Assembly: GCA_002371615.1 (NCBI GenBank)
Contig: DFGA01000012.1
Coordinates: 1-64,000, forward strand
Length of the DNA stretch: 64,000 nucleotides
Direction of reading: 5' to 3'
Source: Lachnospiraceae bacterium UBA3762
GTDB lineage: Bacteria; Bacillota; Clostridia; Lachnospirales; Lachnospiraceae
Shown: piece after piece, positions 33,036 through 42,076 of the stretch
Position numbering within the stretch: the stretch's first letter is position 1
Layout of the letters: every line of letters begins with the position of its first letter
The notes under the pieces: model-generated
Told to the model about the DNA's origin: nothing
Databases searched by the model: none
The model's input: only the letters and a program-made list of their open reading frames with translations
Program-made: the position numbers and the translations under genes

Positions 33036-33934
33036 AATTCTCCTCCTTTAAGCTCTTCAGCCATCTTCGAAAGCTTACGGAGCCTGTGATTAACTCCCGA
33101 TTTACCTATTGCCGGGGTACTCAGTTCTCCTAGCTCTTTAAGAGTAGCCTCCGGATACATTACCCGAAGGTCCGCAATCTCCATTAATGCGGGCGGAAGG
33201 GCACGATATGCATCCGTCTTCATAAGTTGTTTTATATCTTCTATCTGCCTTTGTGCAGCATTTACAGTCTTGCCGATATTGGCGGTCTCGCAGTTTACCT
33301 TCCTGTTAACACTGTTGCGCATCTCTTTTAAGATCCTCATATTCTCAAAATCCATAAGAGCAATATGCGCGCCCATAACATTAAGCATTTCCACTATCTT
33401 TGTTCCGTCTTTTACATACAGAACATGATATCTTTTGCGAAGGATTATCTTGGCTTCTATCTCAAAGCTTTCAAGCAGTTCCGCCAAAAAAAGTGCCTGT
33501 CTCTCATCCTGGCACACTATCTCCAAATGATATGACTTTTCCGGATTACTGACAGATCCGGCAGCAAGAAACGCACCCCTGATATATGCGCGTCTGCAAC
33601 ATGATCTCATCGTGTCGGTTGTAACTCTGATTGCTGACCTGATCTTTTCGGCTTCCCCGCTCTCTGCTACCTCGAGTACGTAGCCGGAACCCCTCTTTAT
33701 ATAAGCAGGATTATCCGCCGAATAATCCTTATACATATTAAATGTTTTCCTAAGTAAAGTAAAGTATTTTCTGACTGCAAGCTCATTTTCGGAAGAAATG
33801 ACCATTTTTCCGTCTTCTTCCTTCGATTGTTTACCGCAAAAGTCATAAATGGCAGCCATCTCTGCAAGCTGACAATGCCTCGGCATACCATCTATCCGTT
33901 CAAGTTCGTCTTTTATTTTTCCGGAAAATGACAT
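33032..33934 (-). CDS. whiA: WhiA-type DNA-binding regulator
   Basis: 300 residues with the N-terminal LAGLIDADG-like domain (IRGAFLAAGSVSNPEKSYHLEIV, about 115-137) and C-terminal helix-turn-helix (about 215-295) containing YRALPPALMEIADLRVMYPE and GVNHRLRKLSKMA. In Gram-positives WhiA affects division and, in Bacillus, chromosome segregation. The rapZ-whiA-crh order is the classic one, though a yvcK gene is missing between. It starts 2 nt after rapZ. Confidence 0.95.
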   Translation of the reverse strand: MSFSGKIKDELERIDGMPRHCQLAEMAAIYDFCGKQSKEEDGKMVISSENELAVRKYFTLLRKTFNMYKDYSADNPAYIKRGSGYVLEVAESGEAEKIRSAIRVTTDTMRSCCRRAYIRGAFLAAGSVSNPEKSYHLEIVCQDERQALFLAELLESFEIEAKIILRKRYHVLYVKDGTKIVEMLNVMGAHIALMDFENMRILKEMRNSVNRKVNCETANIGKTVNAAQRQIEDIKQLMKTDAYRALPPALMEIADLRVMYPEATLKELGELSTPAIGKSGVNHRLRKLSKMAEELKGGEL

Positions 33935-33936
33935 TC

Positions 33937-34809
33937 TTATTTTCCCCTTGCGGCATCTTTGCCCTTATCTCTGTGATCGAGTTTAAAACCGTAATCCTTA
34001 TACTTTGACATCCTGTCAAATAATGCCTCAGCCAGAGTCACACTCCTGTGCTTTCCTCCTGTACAACCTATAGCAACTACAAGCTGGTTCTTCCCCTCCG
34101 CAATATAGTTCGGTATAAGAAATACAAGCATATCTTCAAGTTTATTCAGAAACTCATCCGCTTCGGAAAAATTCATGACAAAATCACGAACTTCTTTATC
34201 ACTTCCGGTAAGAGGCCTTAAGTTCTCATGATAATACGGATTAGGGAGGAACCTGACATCAAATACAAGATCGGCATCCCCCGGGATCCCGTATTTAAAC
34301 CCGAATGAAAGGATCGTCACATACAGATTCTTGTAATTCATATCATTTACAAAAATCTTGTCAATCTCTGCTTTGAGCTCCCTTGTAAGCATTTGCGAAG
34401 TATCTATTATATGGGAAGCATGCTTTTTGATGTGGGAGAGCTTTCCTCTTTCGCGCTCAATGCCAACCTCGATTCTGTCCCCGAATGCAAGCGGATGAAG
34501 TCTCCTTGTCTCTTTATATCTCTTGATCAGCACGGAATCATCGGACTCAAGAAACAAAATATCATATGAAATGCCCATTTCCTTGAGCCTGGCAAGTTCT
34601 GTCTCAAGTTCATCAAATCCCGATCCGGTCCTTACATCAATTCCAAGGGCCGCTCTTTCTATTTCATCATTCTCGCTCAGCAGTCTTGCAAATTCGGAAA
34701 TAAGCTGGACCGGCATATTATCAACACAGTAATAACCCGCATCTTCGAGAAAATTCAGTGTTGTGCTTTTACCCGCGCCGCTAAGTCCCGTTACAACCAC
34801 AAATCTCAT
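33937..34809 (-). CDS. rapZ: RapZ/YvcJ-type nucleotide-binding protein
   Basis: 290 residues. The Walker A GLSGAGKSTTLN lies at 8-19, with a C-terminal RapZ domain including VAIGCTGGKHRSVTLAE. The family binds nucleotides and, in E. coli, controls GlmS through small RNA; the Bacillus homologue YvcJ affects competence. It overlaps murB by 4 nt (ATGA). Confidence 0.95.
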   Translation of the reverse strand: MRFVVVTGLSGAGKSTTLNFLEDAGYYCVDNMPVQLISEFARLLSENDEIERAALGIDVRTGSGFDELETELARLKEMGISYDILFLESDDSVLIKRYKETRRLHPLAFGDRIEVGIERERGKLSHIKKHASHIIDTSQMLTRELKAEIDKIFVNDMNYKNLYVTILSFGFKYGIPGDADLVFDVRFLPNPYYHENLRPLTGSDKEVRDFVMNFSEADEFLNKLEDMLVFLIPNYIAEGKNQLVVAIGCTGGKHRSVTLAEALFDRMSKYKDYGFKLDHRDKGKDAARGK

Positions 34810-35729
34810 TTATCAATATCCTCTCCGAGAATGACTACTTCCGGCTCAAGCATCACTCCGAACTTTTCATTGACGGTAAATCTGACTTTTTTAATAAGCT
34901 CTATTATATCACTTGCCGTGGCTCCCCCTGCATTTATGACAAATCCGCAGTGCTTTTCGGAAACAGCCGCCCCACCGACCGAAAAGCCTTTGAGTCCGGC
35001 ATCTTCTATCAGTTTCCCCGCAAAATAACCTTCCGGGCGCTTAAATGTGCTTCCGGCACTGGGATACTCAATCGGCTGCTTCTCCTTGCGCCTCCTCGTA
35101 AGCTCATCCATCTTATCTTTTATATCTACCCTGCTGCCCGCCTCAAGCAAGATCTGCGCTTCAAGAACTATAAAGGGATGATTTTTGACCACGCTGGTTC
35201 TATACCCGAACTTCATATCATCCCCGGTAAAAATCACTGTTTCGCCGCTGGTGGTATCCAGCATGGTTACGGAGGTTATAACATCCTTCATCTCGCCGCC
35301 GTATGCCCCCGCATTCATTACAACTGCTCCGCCCACAGTCCCCGGAATGCCTGACGCGAATTCAAGTCCTGTCAGACCGTTTTCATATGCGGCTTTTGCT
35401 ACCTTTGACAGAAGCGCTCCTGCCCCGGCCGTGATAATATTATCACGCACCGTTATATTTCCGAATGCACTTCCGATACAGATAATGCAGCCTCTGTAGC
35501 CTTTATCGGAAACCAGCAGATTGCTGCCGTTTCCGATAACCGTATAGTCTATGTTACGCGCTAAAAGAAGGCGGACAATATCTGCCGCCTCCGTAATGCT
35601 CTGCGGTGTAACAAACAGATCGGCACATCCCCCGGCCCTGAAAGTCGTATGTCCTCCCATGTCCTCACAGGTTCTGATATTACTTTCTGCAGTCACACTT
35701 TTCAGTTCTTCCGTGATATCAGATCTCAA
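34806..35729 (-). CDS. murB: UDP-N-acetylenolpyruvoylglucosamine reductase
   Basis: 307 residues. MurB reduces the MurA product with NADPH and FAD to UDP-MurNAc. Visible: YTVIGNGSNLLVSDKGYRG, GLEFASGIPGTVGGAVVMNAG, and the catalytic-Ser stretch PSAGSTFKRPEG with LIEDAGLKGFSVGGAAVSEKH. It belongs to the form with the short substrate-binding part. The start is TTG overlapping the glk stop (TTGA), with GGAGTGGGG upstream. Confidence 0.97.
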   Translation of the reverse strand: MRSDITEELKSVTAESNIRTCEDMGGHTTFRAGGCADLFVTPQSITEAADIVRLLLARNIDYTVIGNGSNLLVSDKGYRGCIICIGSAFGNITVRDNIITAGAGALLSKVAKAAYENGLTGLEFASGIPGTVGGAVVMNAGAYGGEMKDVITSVTMLDTTSGETVIFTGDDMKFGYRTSVVKNHPFIVLEAQILLEAGSRVDIKDKMDELTRRRKEKQPIEYPSAGSTFKRPEGYFAGKLIEDAGLKGFSVGGAAVSEKHCGFVINAGGATASDIIELIKKVRFTVNEKFGVMLEPEVVILGEDIDK

Positions 35730-36679
35730 GACTGCCCCACTCCGTCAAGTACAAGCTTAGCAGACCCATATATCCCCGCATCGTTTCCAAGTGTAGCAAG
35801 TGCAAATTCGGTACCCCTGCTTCCGTGGAATACGTATTTTACAAAGTTCTTTTTGACATAATCAATGACTACCTGTCCAGCCTTGCTGACTCCTCCTCCG
35901 ATAACGTACAGTTCCGGATTGATCACGTCAGCAATGTTTGCAAGGCCTTTTCCGAGTATCTCGCCAAACTCTTCGGCTACTTCGCAGGCAATTTCGTCTC
36001 CTGCCTTGACCGCATCAAAGACTACCTTTGCATTCATGGACTTCGCATTTCTCAGAACAGAGGGTCTGTTGTCAGAAGCAAGTTTCCTGTTAGCAAGCCT
36101 TGCTATTCCCGTTGCCGAAGCATACTGCTCAAGGCATCCGTAATTACCGCAGCCGCACTTCTCGGTCTCATCATCTTTCATATGAAGGTGTCCGATCTCT
36201 CCACCGGCACCGTGGGAACCTGAAAGGATCTTACCGTTTACGATTATTCCTCCGCCCACTCCGGTACCGAGTGTAACAACGACAACATTTTCCCTGCCGC
36301 TTCCGCCACCTTTCCATACCTCTCCGAGGGCTGCCGCATTGGCATCATTTCCTGCGAACACGGGAATATCTATATACTTTCTCATCTCTTTATTCAGATC
36401 GAACGCACCCCATCCGAGGTTAACACATTTATGTACGATTCCCTTATCATCAACCGGTCCGGGAACACTGACTCCGGCACCGACAACATCCGACATCCGT
36501 ATATTATTCTCGTCCATCTTCTTCCTGATGGACTGCGCGATATCCGGTAATATGCTGCTTCCGTTATTCTCTGTTCTCGTAGGTATTTCCCACTTGTCAA
36601 GCAGTTCTCCCTCCGATGTAAACATTCCCATCTTGACGGTTGTTCCGCCGATGTCAACTCCAAATACCCTCTTATCCAT
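35726..36679 (-). CDS. glk: ROK-family glucokinase
   Basis: 317 residues. An ATP-binding VDIGGTTVKMGMF lies near 5-17, the catalytic Asp in FAGNDANAAALGE, and the ROK zinc motif is intact: GEIGHLHM...CGCGNYGCLEQYAS. It phosphorylates glucose in the cytosol. It overlaps hprK by one base and murB by four, tying glucose phosphorylation to catabolite-control and cell-wall genes. Confidence 0.93.
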   Translation of the reverse strand: MDKRVFGVDIGGTTVKMGMFTSEGELLDKWEIPTRTENNGSSILPDIAQSIRKKMDENNIRMSDVVGAGVSVPGPVDDKGIVHKCVNLGWGAFDLNKEMRKYIDIPVFAGNDANAAALGEVWKGGGSGRENVVVVTLGTGVGGGIIVNGKILSGSHGAGGEIGHLHMKDDETEKCGCGNYGCLEQYASATGIARLANRKLASDNRPSVLRNAKSMNAKVVFDAVKAGDEIACEVAEEFGEILGKGLANIADVINPELYVIGGGVSKAGQVVIDYVKKNFVKYVFHGSRGTEFALATLGNDAGIYGSAKLVLDGVGQS

Positions 36680-37617
36680 CAGTCTTCCTCTTCTTCTCTT
36701 GTCTTCAGTGAATTCTGGAATCTTGAATACAGTTCCTGTGCGGCATTATATCCCATTTTCTTCTGTCTGAAGTTGACTGCCGCCGATTCGGTAATGATAG
36801 CAAGGTTACGTCCGGGTCTTATTGGTATGCTGTGGCACACGACTTTGTTCCCGAGATATTCCGTATATTCCTCTTCGAGACCTATCCTGTCGTAATCCTT
36901 GTCTTTATCCCACTCTTCAAGTCTTATTACCAGATCTATGCTCTGGGTCTCTCTTACCGAAGAAACACCGAACAGCATCTTAACATCGACTATTCCTATA
37001 CCTCTTAGCTCAATAAGATGTCTGGTAATGTCAGGAGCAGTTCCTATAAGTGTATCATCACTTACCTTTCTGATCTCTACCACATCATCGCTTACCAGTC
37101 TGTGTCCTCTCTTTACAAGCTCCAGCGCTGCCTCAGACTTACCGATACCGCTTTCACCGGTTATCAGTACACCCTCGCCGTATACATCAACAAGCACACC
37201 GTGTACCGAGATACAGGGAGCCAGCTTAACATTGAGCCATCTGATTATTTCCGCCATAAGATTCGAAGTACTCTTGTGGGACATCAGAACCGCAACATTA
37301 TGAGCCCTCGCAATCTCTAAGAAAAGCTCGTCCGGCTGCAGATCACGGCAAAAAACATAGCATGGCGTATCGTCGCAAAGTACATGCTCATAACGCTCTT
37401 TCTTCACGCTTTCGTCAAGCTTATTCATGTACGTATATTCAACAAACCCGATTATCTGAACTCTACCGGTCTCAAAGTGCTCCAAAAAGCCTGCCAGCTG
37501 AAGCGCGGGACGGTTGATGTCGGGCTGATTGATCTTGATATCCTCAACATTGATATCAGATGTCAGATTAACAAGCTTTAATTTGTCAATTAATTCACTA
37601 ACAGATACCGATGACAT
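36679..37617 (-). CDS. hprK: HPr kinase/phosphorylase
   Basis: 312 residues. The P-loop GESGIGKSEAALELVKRGH lies at about 155-173, followed by LVSDDVVEI; RGIGIVDVKMLFGVSSVR is the HprK signature and the catalytic His is in KRGHRLV. It phosphorylates HPr and Crh at Ser46 and reverses it. Substrate is present: a Crh-like protein is encoded in the same block. Ribosome site GGAGGT; glk follows by one-base overlap. Confidence 0.97.
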   Translation of the reverse strand: MSSVSVSELIDKLKLVNLTSDINVEDIKINQPDINRPALQLAGFLEHFETGRVQIIGFVEYTYMNKLDESVKKERYEHVLCDDTPCYVFCRDLQPDELFLEIARAHNVAVLMSHKSTSNLMAEIIRWLNVKLAPCISVHGVLVDVYGEGVLITGESGIGKSEAALELVKRGHRLVSDDVVEIRKVSDDTLIGTAPDITRHLIELRGIGIVDVKMLFGVSSVRETQSIDLVIRLEEWDKDKDYDRIGLEEEYTEYLGNKVVCHSIPIRPGRNLAIITESAAVNFRQKKMGYNAAQELYSRFQNSLKTREEEED

Positions 37618-37701
37618 AAATACCTCCGATCTATTCTGTCACAGATGCAACACTGTTTTCAGTATATCATAATACCATTTAATAGACTATCGTTTACATT
37701 T

Positions 37702-39567
37702 TTATTTTCTGAAAAAATCATAAACCGACTTAGCAGCCTGCCGGTTAAAGCCCTGCACGGCCAGCAATTCTTCTTCTGTTGCATTTCTGATATCTTCAAG
37801 TGATTCGAAAGACTTCATAAGTGATTTTCGCCGTGCGGGACCGATTCCGGGAATGTCATCAAGGATAGAATGTACCTGCTGCCTGCTTCGAAGTTTTCTA
37901 TGGAAAGTGATCGCAAATCTGTGAGCCTCATCCTGAATCCTTGTAATCAGGTGAAATCCCTCGGATGAAGATGAGATCGGAAGCTCCACGTTGTTATAAT
38001 ACAGCCCCCTTGTTCTGTGATTGTCGTCTTTGACCATTCCGCATACCGGAATATCCAGTCCGAGTGTATTAAGCACCTCTTCGCATATGTTGACCTGGCC
38101 GCGTCCTCCGTCCATAAGGATCAGGTCAGGGAATTTCGAGAATTTTCCGGGCAGGCCCGCGTCTTCCTGTTCTGCAATTCCATGTTCGAACCTTCTCGTA
38201 AGAACTTCTTCCATACTTGCGTAATCATTGGGACCTTCTACCGACTTGATCTTAAATTTCCTGTATTCGTTAGGCTTCGGTCTGCCATCCTCATACACAA
38301 CCATTGATCCAACGGATTCGAATCCGCTTATGTTTGAGATATCATAAGCTTCCATACGGTGAATATCCGAAAGTCCCGTTATCTTCTCGATCTCTTCAAC
38401 GGCCCCTCTCGTTCTGTCATGGTCTCTCTTTAACTTCTCCACATCCTGATTGAGTTTGATCCGTGCATTTTCCTCTGCAAGTTTTACAAGCTTGTCTTTT
38501 TTACCCTTTTGCGGAACTGTCAGAGAAACCTTTGAACCCATCTGAGAACTCATCCACTCTTCTATAAGGTCAGCACCGGAAGGTGACTCGGATAGTAATA
38601 TCTCCTTCGGTATGAATGGGGCTCCCGAATAGAACTGCATGAGAAATGCGGCAAGTATATCTTCGGATGACTCATCATCCGTATGCTGCATATAATAATG
38701 CTCTCTGCCTACTATCTTACCGCCCCTTACAAAAAACATCTGGACAATAACGGATTCGTTATCCCCCGCTATTGCTATGATATCCCTGTTTTCATCTCCG
38801 GTATCGGTGATCTTCTGCTTCTCGGATACCTTCCTGACACTTTCTATGAGATCCCTGTATTCCATTGCTTTCTCATATTCCATATCATCCGATGCAGCCT
38901 GCATTTTTTCGGAAAGATCTGCTGTTACCGCTTTATGATCACCATTCAGAAATCCTATTACCTTTTCTATATTCCGCCCATAATCTTCCCGGCTTATGAG
39001 ACCCTCACATGGAGCCTGGCACTGACCCATATGATAATACAAACATTTTTTTGAGTTCTCTTTCAAAGAATCCTCACCGGATTCTATCTTCATCCGGCAC
39101 CCTCTTACTTTGTATACCCTGCGAAGCAGATCAATGGTTTCCCTTACAGCCTCACCGGATGTAAACGGTCCGAAATACTTTGCATTATCCTTAATTACCT
39201 TGCGGCACATAGTTATCCTCGGAAAATCATCCGCAAGAGTAACCTTGATATAAGGATATGTCTTGTCGTCCTTGAGCATTGTGTTGTATTTGGGCTGGTT
39301 TTCCTTGATAAGATTGTTCTCAAGTACAAGTGCCTCAAGTTCCGAATCGGTTACAACATACTCGAACCAGGCAATGTTTTTGACCATCTGCTGTATCTTA
39401 ACACTTTTTTTGGTACTCTCACGAAAATAAGACCTTACGCGGTTGCGTAAGATCACAGCTTTCCCGACATATATGATCACATCATCTTTATCGTGCATCA
39501 TATATACGCCAGGGCTTTTCGGTAACTTGCTCAGTTCTTCTTCGATATCAAAATCCGACCTGTTCAT
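37702..39567 (-). CDS. uvrC: Excinuclease ABC subunit C
   Basis: 621 residues. A GIY-YIG nuclease (GVYMMHDKDDVIIYVGKA, about 19-36), a UVR motif (about 205-235), a Cys-rich region CLYYHMGQCQAPCEGLI, an RNase H-like endonuclease domain with YDISNISG and MDGGRGQVN, and a C-terminal HhH with LDDIPGIGPARRKSLMK. UvrC makes both cuts in nucleotide-excision repair. No ribosome site precedes the ATG; an extended -10 box ends about 7 nt before it, so the mRNA may be leaderless. Confidence 0.97.
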   Translation of the reverse strand: MNRSDFDIEEELSKLPKSPGVYMMHDKDDVIIYVGKAVILRNRVRSYFRESTKKSVKIQQMVKNIAWFEYVVTDSELEALVLENNLIKENQPKYNTMLKDDKTYPYIKVTLADDFPRITMCRKVIKDNAKYFGPFTSGEAVRETIDLLRRVYKVRGCRMKIESGEDSLKENSKKCLYYHMGQCQAPCEGLISREDYGRNIEKVIGFLNGDHKAVTADLSEKMQAASDDMEYEKAMEYRDLIESVRKVSEKQKITDTGDENRDIIAIAGDNESVIVQMFFVRGGKIVGREHYYMQHTDDESSEDILAAFLMQFYSGAPFIPKEILLSESPSGADLIEEWMSSQMGSKVSLTVPQKGKKDKLVKLAEENARIKLNQDVEKLKRDHDRTRGAVEEIEKITGLSDIHRMEAYDISNISGFESVGSMVVYEDGRPKPNEYRKFKIKSVEGPNDYASMEEVLTRRFEHGIAEQEDAGLPGKFSKFPDLILMDGGRGQVNICEEVLNTLGLDIPVCGMVKDDNHRTRGLYYNNVELPISSSSEGFHLITRIQDEAHRFAITFHRKLRSRQQVHSILDDIPGIGPARRKSLMKSFESLEDIRNATEEELLAVQGFNRQAAKSVYDFFRK

Positions 39568-39574
39568 GTTGTAT

Positions 39575-39583
39575 ATATTATCA
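39575..39583 (-). promoter_or_regulatory. Extended -10 promoter abutting uvrC
   Basis: TG-A-TAATAT on the minus strand, ending 7 nt before the uvrC ATG. No clear -35 and no ribosome site in between. Confidence 0.45.
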
Positions 39584-39629
39584 CACTTTCAGGCCAATAT
39601 CTTCATGAACATCATTCTTTCGGTTAAAA

Positions 39630-39672
39630 AGAGCCCTTCGATTCCGCCTGCGCGAAAAAGAAGGGCTCCCTC
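39630..39672 (-). terminator. Intrinsic terminator after the sugar permease genes
   Basis: GAGCCCTTC pairs with GAAGGGCTC on the minus strand, with a loop of about 20 nt, followed by five T. It lies about 40 nt past the stop of the last transporter gene and upstream of uvrC. Confidence 0.8.
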
Positions 39673-39707
39673 ATAATAATGGATCTATTGAGTACCAATT
39701 AATCCCT

Positions 39708-40874
39708 TTATGCCTTTGTCTTTGGACGATTGTTTACGATCTCAAATACAACCGCTGCAAGAAGAACGACACCTTTAACGACCTTCTGCCAGTTAGGGTC
39801 GATACTCATAATTGACATACCAAGGTTGATAACACCGATAAGTGCAGCACCTACAACCATTCCGAATACACTTCCGGATCCGCCGTATGCTGATACACCA
39901 CCGACGATACAAGCTGAGATAGCGTCAAGCTCGTAGTTCTGTCCCATGAATCCGTTTGCTGTCGAGAGCTTTGCAAGGCTTGTCCAGCCTGCTATAACGG
40001 AAAGGAACTGCATATTAAGGTATGCAAAGAAAAGAACAAGCTTAGTGTCGATACCCGACAGTCTGGTAGCTTCCATGTTACCCCCCATTGCGTAGAAGTA
40101 ACGTCCGAGTACGGTCTTACTTGAGATAAAATCATATATAAGAAGCACTACCGCAACCCATACGAGAACCGTCGGCATACCAAGTGCCTTCTCACCGAAT
40201 GTTCCGCCGTATTTGAATGCAAAGAGCATAATAACGGCACTTATTATCACGCATCTTGCTACAAGAGTGCCCATGGACTCAGCTTCATAGCCTTTTTTGA
40301 TCTTCGTTGCCCTGCTCTTTATCTGCATAAAGATAAAAATTACGCAGCAGACGATTCCGATAGGAACGCAGAGACTCTTAGGAATATGACTGTTAAACAG
40401 CTTCTTAAATCCCTCTATATCATTGATTGAGATTGATGATGTCGATGAAGCTATAGTAACAATTTTGGTTCCAAGTCCTCTGAAAGCAAGGAATCCACCA
40501 AGTGTTGCGATCCATGGCGGGATATTCAGATAAGCGATAAGCCATCCGAGAATGGCACCGATTATGCATCCGATAAGTACCATTGAAATCATGGCAACCG
40601 GAACCGAAAAGCCCATATCTACCATCATATATGCACCGATCGCGTCTATAAGACAAACCGTAGCACCGACCGAAAGGTCGATATTACCTTTGATAAGCAT
40701 GCACATGAACATACCTGTTGCCAGAATGAATACATATGCGTTCTGCGTAATAAGTGCATCAAAGTTAAGTGCAGACAGAATCTTTCCCTGTGTTGTAATT
40801 GCGAAGAAAATAACAACAAGGACCAGAATGATCTGCATAGTATGTTCTTTAAAAATCTTACCTACTTTTTCCAT
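39708..40874 (-). CDS. Sugar ABC transporter permease (MglC/XylH type), second copy
   Basis: 388 residues, ten or so membrane helices. The family marker is present: YVFILATGMFMCMLIKGNIDLSVGATVCL (about 48-76) and the ACIVGGVSAYGGSGSVFGMVVGAAL stretch near the C-terminus. It belongs to the ribose/xylose/galactose-type permease family. It is a paralogue of the next upstream gene and follows it by 18 nt; together they probably form a heterodimeric channel. Ribosome site AAAGGAAGG. Confidence 0.9.
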   Translation of the reverse strand: MEKVGKIFKEHTMQIILVLVVIFFAITTQGKILSALNFDALITQNAYVFILATGMFMCMLIKGNIDLSVGATVCLIDAIGAYMMVDMGFSVPVAMISMVLIGCIIGAILGWLIAYLNIPPWIATLGGFLAFRGLGTKIVTIASSTSSISINDIEGFKKLFNSHIPKSLCVPIGIVCCVIFIFMQIKSRATKIKKGYEAESMGTLVARCVIISAVIMLFAFKYGGTFGEKALGMPTVLVWVAVVLLIYDFISSKTVLGRYFYAMGGNMEATRLSGIDTKLVLFFAYLNMQFLSVIAGWTSLAKLSTANGFMGQNYELDAISACIVGGVSAYGGSGSVFGMVVGAALIGVINLGMSIMSIDPNWQKVVKGVVLLAAVVFEIVNNRPKTKA

Positions 40875-40892
40875 TTCTCTATCCTTCCTTTG

Positions 40893-42074
40893 TTATTTTT
40901 TCTCTTTCTTTGATACTACATCAAAGATGACAGCACCAAGAAGAACCAGTCCCTTAACAACCTTCTGGAGGTTTGCATCAACACCGCAGATTGACATACC
41001 CTGGTTGATGACACCCATAAGAAGAGCACCGATTATAACTCCGGGAACCGTACCGATTCCGCCGTATGCACTTGCTCCACCGATAAAGCATGCACCGATG
41101 GCATCCATTTCATAACCCTGTCCGTATGTAGGCTGTGCTGATGCAGCTCTTGCAATCGTAAGAGTTCCCGCAAGACCTGACAGCAAACCCATAAGTGAAT
41201 ATGCGAAGAAGTATACCTTCTTGACATTGACACCCGAAAGCTGGGCTGCCTTTTTGTTACCGCCGACAGCATAAAGGTCACGTCCGATGGTGGTTTTCTG
41301 TGTAACATAGCCGAAAGCGATGACTACAAGGAGAACCCATATGAGAGATGTGGGAATTCCTTTGTATGCGGCAAGTTTCTCCGTAAGGTAGAGAACTACA
41401 GCCGATATAATAACCATCTTTACAACATCTCCAAGAAGAGGAGGCGTTGCATAACCACGCTTCTTTGTATTGATACGTCCGCTGATGGTCATGAACAGGA
41501 ATATTGCAACACCGATAAGACCTACAACCAAACAGATAAGATTATGAGGTGCACCAAAAAGATTGATACTTGGGCCCGGAATATAGCAGTCAGCACCGCC
41601 GCCGAATGCCTTAAGGAATCCCTCCATCTTGGAAAGGTTTAAGGCCTGTCCGCCGAGAACAACGTTTGATAATCCACGAAAAGCATACATACCCGCCAGT
41701 GTGGCTATAAAAGGCGGAACATTTACAAATGCGATCCAGAATCCCTGCCACATACCTATTGCAAGTCCTATGAGCATCATGATTATAAATGCCACTATAA
41801 AGTTCATATCCTTATCAAGGACAACACCGCCGACTGCACCGACAAAACAAACTACAGAGCCGACTGCAAGATCGATGTTACCACCTGTTAAGATACACAG
41901 TAACATACCTGTTGCAAGAACGAATACATACGCGTTCTGCGATAAAAGGTTATTGATATTTTGAGGATACAGAATGGCTTTCTTGGTCAGAACATAAAAC
42001 AGAAGGATTACAAGAACAAGAACGATCGCCATTGCATATTTTTTTAATACTGCTGAAATATTCGTATTTGCCAT
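40893..42074 (-). CDS. Sugar ABC transporter permease (MglC/XylH type), first copy
   Basis: 393 residues. It has YVFVLATGMLLCILTGGNIDLAVGSVV (about 47-73) and ACFIGGASAYGGIGTVPGVIIGALL, the same signatures as its paralogue at about 40% by eye. Many helices, no signal peptide. It lies 2 nt after the ATPase gene. Families with one MglC permease per ATPase usually form a homodimer; here two different permeases are encoded together. Confidence 0.9.
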   Translation of the reverse strand: MANTNISAVLKKYAMAIVLVLVILLFYVLTKKAILYPQNINNLLSQNAYVFVLATGMLLCILTGGNIDLAVGSVVCFVGAVGGVVLDKDMNFIVAFIIMMLIGLAIGMWQGFWIAFVNVPPFIATLAGMYAFRGLSNVVLGGQALNLSKMEGFLKAFGGGADCYIPGPSINLFGAPHNLICLVVGLIGVAIFLFMTISGRINTKKRGYATPPLLGDVVKMVIISAVVLYLTEKLAAYKGIPTSLIWVLLVVIAFGYVTQKTTIGRDLYAVGGNKKAAQLSGVNVKKVYFFAYSLMGLLSGLAGTLTIARAASAQPTYGQGYEMDAIGACFIGGASAYGGIGTVPGVIIGALLMGVINQGMSICGVDANLQKVVKGLVLLGAVIFDVVSKKEKK

Positions 42075-42076
42075 CG

